From Providencia rettgeri (GTDB lineage Bacteria; Pseudomonadota; Gammaproteobacteria; Enterobacterales; Enterobacteriaceae): DNA of 64,000 bases. A model generated the notes under the pieces. The model searched no databases, was not told the DNA's origin, and saw only the letters and a program-made list of their open reading frames with translations. The first letter of the stretch is position 1. Each line of letters starts with the position of its first letter. The DNA is taken from NCBI RefSeq assembly GCF_023205015.1, contig NZ_CP096258.1, positions 2,232,001 through 2,296,000 on the forward strand, written 5' to 3'. Made by a program: the position numbers and the translations under genes. This document shows positions 8,148 through 16,663 of this stretch, piece by piece.

Positions 8148-8915
8148 TTATTGTTTTGGTAATTGAGGAACGTTTTCATCAAACCATTTTTGGTAAATTT
8201 TATTGTACGTACCATCTGCGATGATCTTATTTAAACCATTATTAATTTTTTGCTGTAATTCACTATTTCCTTTTGCGACAGCAATACCAAAATATTGTTT
8301 TTCGAAATGGTTATCGTAGATCAGTTTAAATTTTTTCTCAGGGTGAGTTTTTATGTAGTATTTAATGACACCGACATCACCAACAGCTGCATCAATGCCA
8401 TCTTCAAACAGTTCTTGTAATAAAAGCGGGGTATTGTCGAAACGTTTAATTGCAGTGCTATTTTTGCCGATTACGTCAGAAACAACGATATCACCAGTGC
8501 TGGAGTTTACGACACCCACATTCAGGTTTTTTAAACTATTTAAGTCTTTTACATCAGAGGTTTCGCTGATGACGATCGCTTGTTCAGCAGGAAAATAAGG
8601 GTTAGAAAAATCAACCATATTTTTGCGTTTATCTGTAATCGTGATCCCTGAAATTAAAATGTCTCTATCACCAGACGACAAGGTTGCAAAGATCCCTTCC
8701 CAAGGTGTATTGACAAGTTTAACGTCAAAACCTTCTGCTTCTGCAACCGCTTTAATAATATCAATATCAAAGCCTTCAAGCTGTTTTTGGCTATTTTCAT
8801 ATTCGAATGGACGGTAAGTCCCACCAGCACCAACGGTATAGCTTTCTTTTGCGTAAACATTCCCGGCGAAGGCTGCCAATGACATACAGCCAGCAAAAAC
8901 GAGTTTTTTAAACAT
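8148..8915 (-). CDS. Polar amino acid ABC transporter substrate-binding protein
   Basis: A 255-aa periplasmic binding protein (SBP_bac_3 type). The N-terminus MFKKLVFAGC...VYAKES is a Sec signal with an AxA-type cleavage site; a cysteine inside it (FAGC) resembles a lipobox only weakly. Family motifs GGTYRPFEY, LEGFDIDIIKAV and FDNTPLLLQEL are visible. I chose the ATG at 8915, preceded by AAAGAGG, because longer starts spoil the signal peptide. It is the first and promoter-proximal gene of the operon. The ligand is an amino acid that cannot be specified. Confidence 0.9.
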   Translation of the reverse strand: MFKKLVFAGCMSLAAFAGNVYAKESYTVGAGGTYRPFEYENSQKQLEGFDIDIIKAVAEAEGFDVKLVNTPWEGIFATLSSGDRDILISGITITDKRKNMVDFSNPYFPAEQAIVISETSDVKDLNSLKNLNVGVVNSSTGDIVVSDVIGKNSTAIKRFDNTPLLLQELFEDGIDAAVGDVGVIKYYIKTHPEKKFKLIYDNHFEKQYFGIAVAKGNSELQQKINNGLNKIIADGTYNKIYQKWFDENVPQLPKQ

Positions 8916-9201
8916 ACCAACCTCTTTAATTATGCATTTATAGTGAATAAAAATACATAATATTTCTGTTATAGGCAAATGATTTTTTATATAAGAAAGT
9001 GGATAATTTTAGGGTTTAATTTTTTATGGGTGGAAAAGTATTTATTTAAAGATAAATAAGTGAAAGTTGATTAAATCGAAAATAAATTGATAAAAGTAAA
9101 ATATAGGAATAGCGCTTTTTTTACCTATCAGTTACAAAAATTTAACGATAGACTAATTAGCAAACTCACTCAATACTCGAATAAAAACAGATTACGCTCT
9201 C

Positions 9202-10110
9202 ATGGATAAGATTCTATTAGTTTTGTGGCCATTATTTGCTCTCATTGCAATGGGGTTTGTATTACGACGCTCAACAATATTGACGACTGATTTTTGGCCG
9301 AGTGCGGAAAAATTAAACTACTTTATTTTGTTTCCCGCACTGTTAATTAACAGTTTAGCCACCGCGCCTTTGGATAATCCTAAGTTACCCTATCTAGCGA
9401 GTGCTCTCCTTTGTGTTTTAGCGATTAGCTCTGCACTAACTCTAGGTTGTAAATATTTATTCAAAATACCTATCCCGAGGTTTGGTGCGTATATCCAAGG
9501 AATTACGCGGTTTAATACTTATTTAGGGTTGGCTATTGTTGCTGATTTATTTGGCAAAGAAGGGATCGCTATTGCTGCGGTAATTATGGCTGTTTTGGTG
9601 CCAAGCTGTAATGTCATTGCGGTACTTTCGTTATCTTCGGGGCAAAAGGTTTCAGTTAAGCAAATTTTATTACCGATCATAAAAAATCCATTAATCATTT
9701 CCTGTGTCGTTGGTGTGTTATTAAATATATCACCTATCGGATTGCCATTTGGCTCTGACCAATTTTTAAAATTACTCGCAGCCGCCAGCTTGCCACTGGG
9801 GTTAATATGTATTGGGGCCGCATTACAAACAGCAACGCTAAGAAATGAATTTAAACCTATTATGGCATCGACATTGCTACGTTTATTTCTTATGCCTATT
9901 TTAGCGGTAACAGTGGCGGGGCTATTTTCGTTGCCAAATCTTGAAACCGTCCTATTAGTACTATTTTTTGCTATCCCTACGGCGCCAACAGCCTATATTT
10001 TAACGCGTCAGTTAAATGGAGATAGCCAACTAATGGCAGGTATAATTACATTACAAACCGTGGCAGCGGTGTTTACATTACCAATTGTTCTATCCTTTGT
10101 AGTGCATTGA
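9202..10110 (+). CDS. AEC family transporter (auxin efflux carrier type)
   Basis: A 302-aa inner-membrane protein with about ten hydrophobic segments and the AEC hallmarks: LNYFILFPALLINSL near the start, RFNTYLGLAIV, and a C-terminal repeat with AIPTAPTAYILTRQ. AEC proteins export or exchange organic acids and related anions. The ribosome site is weak. It starts divergently from the amino acid ABC operon; the 286-bp gap (8916-9201) is AT-rich with no distinct site seen. The substrate is unknown. Confidence 0.8.
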   Translation: MDKILLVLWPLFALIAMGFVLRRSTILTTDFWPSAEKLNYFILFPALLINSLATAPLDNPKLPYLASALLCVLAISSALTLGCKYLFKIPIPRFGAYIQGITRFNTYLGLAIVADLFGKEGIAIAAVIMAVLVPSCNVIAVLSLSSGQKVSVKQILLPIIKNPLIISCVVGVLLNISPIGLPFGSDQFLKLLAAASLPLGLICIGAALQTATLRNEFKPIMASTLLRLFLMPILAVTVAGLFSLPNLETVLLVLFFAIPTAPTAYILTRQLNGDSQLMAGIITLQTVAAVFTLPIVLSFVVH

Positions 10111-10229
10111 TCATGATAATAAATGCATTGCTGAAGATATAAGTACATTAATCGCAATATATTTTGCAACTATCACATTGATACTCTATGTTATCGGAGA
10201 TGATTTTATCTGATGATAAGGAGTTGTGT

Positions 10230-11696
10230 GTGTCTTTGGAAAAATGCCAGAAATATGAAAACTTATCTATTGACGATGTTTTAGATAAACTTTCGTTGTT
10301 ATATAGCAATGCAATTGATTCATTAAGAGATGCTATCGCTATTTATGTAGAAGAAGGCCGCATACCAGATATTACTGAAAGGGATAATGGGTTATTTGCT
10401 TACCCTGAGCTGTGTGTTACATGGGAAGGGAAAGTCGATCACTGTGAAAAAACACGTGCTTATGCACGCTTTGTTAAACGCGGTAATTACACCATTACAG
10501 TGACTCAGCCAGAGCTATTTCGTGCTTATTTAGTTGAGCAACTGTCTATTTTGCAGCAAGATTATGATGTCACTTTTGCTGTTCGCCCTTCAAAAATTGA
10601 AATTCCTTATCCTTTTGTCATTGATGGTTCAGACTTAGTGTTGGATAGGAGTATAAGCAGTCATTTAGCTGCACATTTTCCGATAACCGATTTATCTCAT
10701 ATCAGCGATGATATTACAGATGGTTTGTACTCTGCTACGGATGCAATGCCGCTGTCTCATTTTGATGCATTGCGTGTGGATTTTTCATTAGCGCGTTTGA
10801 AACACTATACAGGAACCCCTCCTGAACATGTCCAACCGTACATTTTATTCACCAATTATAATCGCTATGTTGATGAATTTGTGAATTGGGCATGTGAACA
10901 AGTCCGTGATCCTGAAAGTCGTTATATTGCATTATCTTGTGTAGGACATAATTATTTAACTGATGAGAATGCAGACCCACAAATTGCCACTTCTGATTTA
11001 ACCTGGAAAAAATTTCAAATGCCTGCATATCATCTAATCGCGAGAGATGGTGCAGGAATTACTTTAGTGAATATTGGTGTTGGGCCTTCAAATGCAAAGA
11101 ATATTTGTGATCACTTAGCGGTTTTACGACCACATGCTTGGTTGATGATTGGCCATTGTGGCGGGTTAAGAGAAAGCCAAAAAATTGGCGATTATGTTTT
11201 GGCCCATGCCTATTTGCGTGATGACCATATTCTTGATGATGTATTACCGCCAGATATTCCTATTCCAAGTATAGCGGAAGTCCAACGCGCCTTATATGAC
11301 GCAACAAAACAAGTTAGTAATATGCCTGGGGAATTGGTAAAACAACGTCTCAGAACAGGAACCGTTGTTACAACCGACGACCGAAATTGGGAATTACGTT
11401 TTTTTGCAACAGCTCGCCGTTTTAACTTAAGCCGCGCGGTCGCAGTGGATATGGAAAGTGCCACAATTGCAGCTCAGGGTTATCGTTTCAGGGTTCCCTA
11501 TGGCACGCTGTTATGTGTTTCTGATAAACCATTGCATGGCGAGATTAAATTACCCGGTCAAGCCAACAGTTTTTATGAAGGTGCAATCTCAGAACACTTG
11601 CAAATAGGTATTCGTGCTATTGATTTATTAAGGCAAGAAGGGGATAAATTACACTCAAGGAAATTGAGAACATTTGATGAACCCCCATTTAGATAG
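10230..11696 (+). CDS. amn: AMP nucleosidase
   Basis: A 488-aa enzyme very similar to E. coli Amn (484 aa), which splits AMP to adenine and ribose 5-phosphate in the cytoplasm. The N-terminal Amn domain and the C-terminal nucleoside phosphorylase-like domain are both intact, with long conserved stretches such as VNIGVGPSNAKNICDHLAVL and AVDMESATIAAQGYRF. I chose the GTG at 10230: AAGGAG (10218-10223) precedes it by six bases. The ATG codons at 10188 and 10200 lack a good site. It is a single gene; a GNAT gene follows 16 bp after the stop and could be cotranscribed. Confidence 0.9.
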   Translation: MSLEKCQKYENLSIDDVLDKLSLLYSNAIDSLRDAIAIYVEEGRIPDITERDNGLFAYPELCVTWEGKVDHCEKTRAYARFVKRGNYTITVTQPELFRAYLVEQLSILQQDYDVTFAVRPSKIEIPYPFVIDGSDLVLDRSISSHLAAHFPITDLSHISDDITDGLYSATDAMPLSHFDALRVDFSLARLKHYTGTPPEHVQPYILFTNYNRYVDEFVNWACEQVRDPESRYIALSCVGHNYLTDENADPQIATSDLTWKKFQMPAYHLIARDGAGITLVNIGVGPSNAKNICDHLAVLRPHAWLMIGHCGGLRESQKIGDYVLAHAYLRDDHILDDVLPPDIPIPSIAEVQRALYDATKQVSNMPGELVKQRLRTGTVVTTDDRNWELRFFATARRFNLSRAVAVDMESATIAAQGYRFRVPYGTLLCVSDKPLHGEIKLPGQANSFYEGAISEHLQIGIRAIDLLRQEGDKLHSRKLRTFDEPPFR

Positions 11697-11712
11697 CAAG
11701 GAGATGCAATCA

Positions 11713-12240
11713 ATGGCTGTAATACCTGTGCTTGAAACAGAAAGATTGATATTAAATAAACACCAAGTGAGTGATTTTCCTGCACTTGCGAAATTATGGG
11801 CAACTGAGTCGATGGTTCGCTACATTGGTGGTATGCCATCTAGCGACCGCGAATCATGGATGCGCATGCTAGCTTATGGTGGTTTATGGCCGTTATTAGG
11901 ATTTGGTTATTGGGCTGTCCGTGAAAAAGCAAGTGGCCAGTATATTGGTGATTTAGGGTTTGCTGATTTCCATCGCATGGTTGAACCCCAAGTTAAAGGT
12001 ATTCCAGAAGCGGGTTGGGTCATTGCACCTGAATTTCAAGGAAAAGGTTACGCAACAGAAGCAATGAAGGCCGCATTGTCTTGGCTAGTAAAAGAAAATA
12101 AGTTCCGGCAATCTATTTGTTTTATTGAGCCGAGGAACTTAGCCTCTTTACGGGTGGCTGAAAAGTTGGGTTACGTAGTTGACCGTGAAATTTTTATGAA
12201 TGGCGCAATCACGGTATTATTACGGCAACAATTAGCTTAA
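11713..12240 (+). CDS. GNAT family N-acetyltransferase (RimJ/RimL type)
   Basis: A 175-aa acetyltransferase with the RimJ-like opening (LETERLILNKHQVSDFPAL), motif A (VIAPEFQGKGYATEAM) and the final NLASLRVAEKLGY segment. The start at 11713 is nine bases after AAGGAG (11698-11703); the ATG at 11704 abuts that site, and another lies inside amn. Three bases separate its stop from the MerR reading frame. The substrate is unknown. Confidence 0.75.
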   Translation: MAVIPVLETERLILNKHQVSDFPALAKLWATESMVRYIGGMPSSDRESWMRMLAYGGLWPLLGFGYWAVREKASGQYIGDLGFADFHRMVEPQVKGIPEAGWVIAPEFQGKGYATEAMKAALSWLVKENKFRQSICFIEPRNLASLRVAEKLGYVVDREIFMNGAITVLLRQQLA

Positions 12241-12270
12241 GTTGTGAATGTTAGAGCGGGTTATAATTTC

Positions 12271-12609
12271 ATGCATGATGAACTGGATATTTCTCAAGTT
12301 AGCCAATTATCAGGTCTAGCGGCATCAACCTTACGTTATTATGAAGAAAAAGGGTTGATTAAACCGATTGGGCGCAAGGGGTTAAAACGGGTTTATCAAG
12401 GGAAAGATGTTATCACCCGCTTATCTTTAATTGCATTAGGGCAAGAAGCTAAATTTACACTCGACGAAATTGCTATCATGCTCAATCATAAGGATGGCCC
12501 TAATATTGAACGTGCGAGCTTACTTGAAAAAGCTGAAGAGATTGAGCAAACCATACAGGGGTTATTAGCCTTAAAAAAGGGTATTTTTGCATATTGCGAA
12601 CTGCCCTGA
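12271..12609 (+). CDS. Small MerR family transcriptional regulator
   Basis: A 112-aa regulator. The MerR helix-turn-helix and wing are at the N-terminus: ISQVSQLSGLAASTLRYYEEKGLI, then RKGLKRVY. A dimerisation helix follows, with no recognisable ligand-binding domain. There are no paired metal-binding cysteines. I prefer the ATG at 12271 because the domain begins right after it; a GTG at 12244 would add nine residues. A TATAAT at 12262-12267 could be a promoter element. It may regulate itself or the adjoining GNAT gene. Confidence 0.75.
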   Translation: MHDELDISQVSQLSGLAASTLRYYEEKGLIKPIGRKGLKRVYQGKDVITRLSLIALGQEAKFTLDEIAIMLNHKDGPNIERASLLEKAEEIEQTIQGLLALKKGIFAYCELP

Positions 12610-12716
12610 AGAAAATCACTTTTTATGCCCTAATTTTAAAAAAATTATGGAAAACAGCTTAAAATTAAACTCACTAAAGAAAAGTCAGCGTTAAATATTA
12701 TCCCACTATTGATAAT

Positions 12717-12753
12717 AATCAATCCTATTTTTAAGCATAGAATGGGATTGATT
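12717..12753. repeat. Inverted repeat upstream of the second accA
   Basis: AATCAATCC (12717-12725) and GGATTGATT (12745-12753) form a perfect 9-bp inverted repeat around a 19-nt loop, 45 bp before the accA-like start. It could be an operator or a weak hairpin terminator of the MerR gene. No long T run follows it. Confidence 0.4.
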
Positions 12754-12798
12754 CTCTGATTAAACTCCTAAGATTACCGTCACCATTTTAGGAAAGTT

Positions 12799-13758
12799 AT
12801 GACTAACCATTTTCTTGCATTTGAGAAACCCATCGTTGAACTCAATGACAAAATTGAGGCACTTATTGCTTTCAAACAAAAAGGGCATCCTTCAGAAATA
12901 AAGTTAGAAGAAGAGATCTTGCTCTTGAAAAAAAAGAGTCATTCGCTGACGAAAACGATATTTGCATCTCTTGGGGCATGGGAAATTGTCCAGTTAGCGA
13001 GACATCCACTAAGGCCTTATCCCCTTGATTATATTTCATTAATATTTACTGAATTTCAAGAATTAGCCGGTGACCGTGCTTTTGCTGATGATAAGGCGCT
13101 GGTGGGAGGGCTTGCTCGTTTGGATGGTAGGTCTGTTATGGTGCTGGGGCAACAAAAAGGGCGTACAACAAAAGAGAAAGTTATGCGTAATTTTGGTATG
13201 CCGTCGCCAGAAGGCTACCGTAAAGCACTCCGTTTAATGAAAATGGCAGAACGTTTCCATTTACCTGTTTTGGTATTTATTGATTCTGCTGGGGCTTACC
13301 CCGGTGTTGGCGCTGAAGAGCGTGGACAAGCAGAAGCCATTGCACGCAATATTATCGAAATGTCGCGCTTAAAAACGCCCATTATTTGTGTTATTACAGG
13401 TGAAGGTTGTTCTGGTGGTGCGTTAGGCATTGGTGTTGGCGATCGTATTAATATGTTGGAATACAGTACTTATGCAGCGATATCCCCGGAAGGTTGCGCT
13501 TCTATTTTGTGGAAAGATCCCCAAAAGGCACAAATTGCAGCGGAAGCAATGGGCATGACTGCGCCACGGTTAAAAGAACTTGGTATTATCGATACTATTA
13601 TTTCTGAGCCCTTGGGGGGAGCGCACCGCGACTATCAATTAGCTGCACAACAATTAAAACAACAGTTACTGACTGATTTGAATGAACTAACTCAATTAGA
13701 CATGGAAGTATTGTTGGCGGAACGGTATCAAAAAATAATGGATTTTGGTTACTGCTAA
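12799..13758 (+). CDS. Acetyl-CoA carboxylase carboxyltransferase alpha subunit, divergent second copy
   Basis: A 319-aa protein the same length as E. coli AccA and alignable without gaps across the active-site region. AccA works with AccD to move the carboxyl group from carboxybiotin to acetyl-CoA in fatty acid synthesis. Two conserved loops differ: FIDTPGAYPG becomes FIDSAGAYPG (residues 160-169), and GEGGSGGAL becomes GEGCSGGAL (201-209), placing Cys204 where a glycine is expected. Enterobacterial accA normally follows dnaE; here a LysR gene follows, so this is probably a paralogue. AGGAAAG gives a good start. Its role is unknown: an alternative subunit or an inhibitor-tolerant one are possible. 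Confidence 0.8.
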   Translation: MTNHFLAFEKPIVELNDKIEALIAFKQKGHPSEIKLEEEILLLKKKSHSLTKTIFASLGAWEIVQLARHPLRPYPLDYISLIFTEFQELAGDRAFADDKALVGGLARLDGRSVMVLGQQKGRTTKEKVMRNFGMPSPEGYRKALRLMKMAERFHLPVLVFIDSAGAYPGVGAEERGQAEAIARNIIEMSRLKTPIICVITGEGCSGGALGIGVGDRINMLEYSTYAAISPEGCASILWKDPQKAQIAAEAMGMTAPRLKELGIIDTIISEPLGGAHRDYQLAAQQLKQQLLTDLNELTQLDMEVLLAERYQKIMDFGYC

Positions 13759-13799
13759 TGCTATTAGTTCAGGTTAATAGAAAATTGTAGGGGTTAAAT

Positions 13800-14690
13800 A
13801 TGGCTGTTGACCTGAATTTATTGAAAGTGTTTATTGCTGTTGCGACACAAGGGAGTTTTGCCAATGCAGCAAAGTTACTTTCAATGCCGACATCGAATGT
13901 GAGTCGTTATATTAAACAGCTGGAGCAACAACTTAATAGTCAGTTAATTGAACGAACGACCCGGCAAATGCGGTTGACCGAGACGGGAAACATTTTATTT
14001 GAGCAAAGTCAAAAGCTAGTCAGTGAATTAGAACAGGTTGTGGTGCAAATTTGTCATCCACAACAACTTACCGGAACGATACGGCTAACTATCCCCAGTG
14101 AATTTGGTAGCCTACTATTCGCGGATTTATTAGCGAAGTTTGCATTACTACACCCACAATTAAATATTCACTGTGATACACAATTAATGCCTCAAGATGT
14201 TATTAGTGATGATATTGATTTATTACTCACATTTCACCGTGGTCACCTTGAGGACAGTAGCTATCACTCACGTTTAATCAAATCATGGCAAAGTGTTGTA
14301 GTTGCCGCTCCCCAATTAATTGAACAAGTAGGAAAACCGCATTCATATACGGACTTAGCTAATATGCCATGTATTTCAAGCTTGAGTGCATTGCAGGGAC
14401 AACCATGGATATTTATTGATTCAGAGGGATTACAGCAAAAAGTGATAGTTAACAGTAACTATCGCGTAAATAGTGGCATTCTAGCTCACGCTGCTGCAAT
14501 GCACGGTGTTGGTTATGCCATCCTGGCATTAGAAGGGTGTGCCGAACAGATTACACAAAATAAATTAGTGCGAATAGAATTCGATGAGGTATCACCAGCC
14601 CCAATAGAACTGCGCGCGGTTTATGCGAGCCGTAGTGCATTATCACCGAAGATAGATGCTTTTTTACAATATTTGTTAGCAAACATTTAG
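13800..14690 (+). CDS. LysR family transcriptional regulator
   Basis: A 296-aa LysR-type regulator of the AaeR/DsdC-like broad group. The winged helix covers residues 4-62 (LLKVFIAVATQGSFANAAKLL, then SNVSRYIKQLEQQL), followed by a periplasmic-binding-like effector domain. It starts 41 bp after the accA-like gene on the same strand, so the two may be cotranscribed. LysR regulators often act on a neighbour, which makes the accA-like gene or itself the likely target. The effector is unknown. Its stop abuts the convergent toxin gene with no room for a terminator. Confidence 0.8.
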   Translation: MAVDLNLLKVFIAVATQGSFANAAKLLSMPTSNVSRYIKQLEQQLNSQLIERTTRQMRLTETGNILFEQSQKLVSELEQVVVQICHPQQLTGTIRLTIPSEFGSLLFADLLAKFALLHPQLNIHCDTQLMPQDVISDDIDLLLTFHRGHLEDSSYHSRLIKSWQSVVVAAPQLIEQVGKPHSYTDLANMPCISSLSALQGQPWIFIDSEGLQQKVIVNSNYRVNSGILAHAAAMHGVGYAILALEGCAEQITQNKLVRIEFDEVSPAPIELRAVYASRSALSPKIDAFLQYLLANI

Positions 14691-15149
14691 TTATGCTAAG
14701 CGTGGGTCAACGTTAAAATCCAGTGGTTTAACCGTCTGTATGGCTTTTTGAAATTGCGGATGCAATGGGTTGAGTATTGCGTTGTATTCATAGGGAATAA
14801 TACAAGAGGGAATTAACAATACCAAGCTATCTTGGTTATTAAGCCATGTAGTGCCAATATCCATAGTAGAGGTTGGCGCTGGGTCTTGCTGCCAATCCGT
14901 TGGAAGGTGGTCTAACGACAACTTCATAACGTACTTATCATTGATATCTATGGATAGTAAACTGAACTGGTTTAATAGTATGTCTTGATTGATGTGAACG
15001 AGTATTTCAAGGGTTGCTAATGAAATACTCGTCGATGTATAAACAGCAGGAGTCCCTTTATGATTCCACCGGCCACCGTACAACATAGCTCCTTGCCCCG
15101 ACCATGCATCGTGAACAAAACTGGATTTCACCAATCGATATAAAATCAT
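14691..15149 (-). CDS. RES domain toxin of a type II toxin-antitoxin pair
   Basis: A 152-aa RES-family protein. It has the typical opening YRLVKSSFVHDAWSGQGAM, then YGGRWNHKGTPAVYTSTSISLATLEILVH, which contains the Arg, Tyr and Glu residues of the NAD-binding pocket. Characterised RES toxins (MbcT and relatives) break down NAD+ and stop growth. It overlaps the antitoxin stop by four bases (ATGA), so translation is coupled. The reading frame looks complete and intact, so the toxin is probably functional. Confidence 0.85.
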   Translation of the reverse strand: MILYRLVKSSFVHDAWSGQGAMLYGGRWNHKGTPAVYTSTSISLATLEILVHINQDILLNQFSLLSIDINDKYVMKLSLDHLPTDWQQDPAPTSTMDIGTTWLNNQDSLVLLIPSCIIPYEYNAILNPLHPQFQKAIQTVKPLDFNVDPRLA

Positions 15150-15607
15150 GAAAATACACCATGTTCAATGCGGCCAATTAAATCAATTACTTCAATAGCA
15201 CCGCTTTCTGTCGCGATAAGCTCAATAGGGCGTAAGTGACCCAAGCCTTTCACTGGATGATTGAGCCAATCACTTGCTGCGTGTTTATCACCATTAAATA
15301 AACGCACTGCGGCATCAAATACCCGTACTAGACGTGCAATTCGTTCACTTTCATCTGCATTTAGGGGCTGGCCAGCATTTTTACGACGAGCAATATTGCG
15401 TTCATTGATGCCAGATATCCGCAATAGTTCTGTTTTGCTCACCCCTGACCACTCTTGGATATTGTCTAAGACAGAGACAGACAGGCCTTGACGTAAATAG
15501 TGGGTCAATTCAATACCCCTTTCAGCGGGTAACCCGACATGGCGCCATAGTGGCTTAAAAGCAGAAGCTGCGGGTTGAATTGGCGTTGTGGGGATATAGT
15601 TTCTCAT
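15146..15607 (-). CDS. Xre/MbcA/ParS antitoxin
   Basis: A 153-aa antitoxin with an N-terminal Xre-like helix-turn-helix region and the C-terminal DUF2384 (MbcA/ParS toxin-binding) domain, seen in ARLVRVFDAAVRLFNGDKHAASDWLNHPVKGLG. It would neutralise the RES toxin and repress its own promoter. It is the first gene of the pair, with GAGG as ribosome site. A perfect 13-bp inverted repeat covers the promoter just upstream. Confidence 0.85.
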   Translation of the reverse strand: MRNYIPTTPIQPAASAFKPLWRHVGLPAERGIELTHYLRQGLSVSVLDNIQEWSGVSKTELLRISGINERNIARRKNAGQPLNADESERIARLVRVFDAAVRLFNGDKHAASDWLNHPVKGLGHLRPIELIATESGAIEVIDLIGRIEHGVFS

Positions 15608-15615
15608 TTGAACCT

Positions 15616-15663
15616 CCTGACATTTGTCATTTTTATTATAGACAAATGTCAGGGGGATGTAAA
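15616..15663 (-). promoter_or_regulatory. Promoter and autoregulatory operator of the RES/Xre pair
   Basis: Read on the minus strand, TTTACA (15658-15663) and TATAAT (15635-15640) are separated by exactly 17 bp, a near-consensus sigma-70 promoter. CCTGACATTTGTC (15616-15628) and its perfect complement (15641-15653) flank the -10 box. A dimeric antitoxin bound there would block RNA polymerase. Confidence 0.75.
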
Positions 15664-15693
15664 ATAAACGAATAAAAAACGAGCAGGATACGG

Positions 15694-16161
15694 TTACTTA
15701 TTACCACGTAGGCGAATTGTCAGGCCTTTTAGGAAGTAACGCAGCAATTGGTCTCCACATTCGCGGTAGTTTTTATGACCTGGTTTGCGAAATACAGCGT
15801 TAAGTTCAGGCTTAGATACACGAAAGTCAACAAGCTGATAAATTTCAATCATATCTGTATCTTTTAATTCAAAAGCCACGCGTAATTTTTTGAGCATAAT
15901 ATTGTTATTAAGGCGGCTATCAACTTCAGGTGCGGGATGGTTTTCATCTTTTCCACGACGGTGATAAATTAAACCGTTTAGAAAATGCCCCATGACATTA
16001 TCGTTACATTCAACATATTCAGGCTCATTATCTTTTTTTAACCAAGCCACCATTTCTTCTTTTGTAACATCCAAATCTGCAAGTTTTACGATTTTAACCA
16101 TTTGGGCGTCGCTTAAGTCCAACATATAGCGAACGCTGCGTAAAACATAATTATTAAGCAT
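15694..16161 (-). CDS. yehS: DUF1456 protein YehS
   Basis: A 155-aa protein matching E. coli YehS (156 aa). It is built of two similar DUF1456 repeats: NNYVLRSVRYMLDLSDAQMVKIV and, later, NNIMLKKLRVAFELKDTDMIEIY. The function is unknown; the family is small, cytoplasmic and common in proteobacteria. In E. coli yehS lies near the yehL-M-P-Q genes, but here it is about 44 kb from yehL. It appears monocistronic. Confidence 0.8.
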   Translation of the reverse strand: MLNNYVLRSVRYMLDLSDAQMVKIVKLADLDVTKEEMVAWLKKDNEPEYVECNDNVMGHFLNGLIYHRRGKDENHPAPEVDSRLNNNIMLKKLRVAFELKDTDMIEIYQLVDFRVSKPELNAVFRKPGHKNYRECGDQLLRYFLKGLTIRLRGNK

Positions 16162-16305
16162 GGTATTGTATTATCCATTATCTATAAAAGTTAATTGGCT
16201 ATTTATTGAGTAAGGCCAATAAAGTATTCACTATGACAATCAATGACAGGGTGAAATTGAAAAGGAATGTATTTTGAGAGGGGCATATTATGAGGGATTA
16301 ACCAA

Positions 16306-16336
16306 GATAAAGCAAAGTGCTAAACGATGCTTTATC
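16306..16336 (-). terminator. Hairpin downstream of azlD
   Basis: GATAAAGCA (16306-16314) and TGCTTTATC (16328-16336) form a perfect 9-bp stem just beyond the azlD stop. The T tract is poor, so this may be a weak terminator. Confidence 0.45.
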
Positions 16337-16348
16337 CTGAATAATAAG

Positions 16349-16663
16349 TTAACCGATGAAATAAATAAGGGAATAGAAAAATACTAAGGTAAGACCGACA
16401 GTTAACAGCATATTTTTCAATACTAAGGCAACAACGACACAGAATAACGCCCCCCATAAATAAGGATTATCTGGGAAGGAACGTAGCTCATGGTTTTCCA
16501 ATAAGATAACAGGGGCACAAATTGCGGTTAATAAGCAAGGTGCTGAGTACCCTAACGCTTGACGAACTACAAGTGGGAGGCGTATTGGCAACTGTGGTAT
16601 TAGAAAAATATAACGTAGAGTAAAAACAACCGCTGTTAAGGTAATAATTAAAAGCCAAATCAT
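16349..16663 (-). CDS. azlD: AzlD family branched-chain amino acid exporter small subunit
   Basis: A 104-aa membrane protein with three to four hydrophobic segments and the AzlD motif TLRYIFLIPQLPIRLPLVVRQALGYSAPCLLTA. It pairs with AzlC to export branched-chain amino acids, as YgaH does with YgaZ in E. coli. It overlaps azlC by four bases (ATGA), which supports coupled translation of a two-subunit complex. Confidence 0.8.
   Translation of the reverse strand: MIWLLIITLTAVVFTLRYIFLIPQLPIRLPLVVRQALGYSAPCLLTAICAPVILLENHELRSFPDNPYLWGALFCVVVALVLKNMLLTVGLTLVFFYSLIYFIG

Noticed and set aside
15694..16161. yehS as a member of the yehL-M system
   Set aside because: It is about 44 kb away on the opposite strand and its nearness in E. 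coli does not show shared function.
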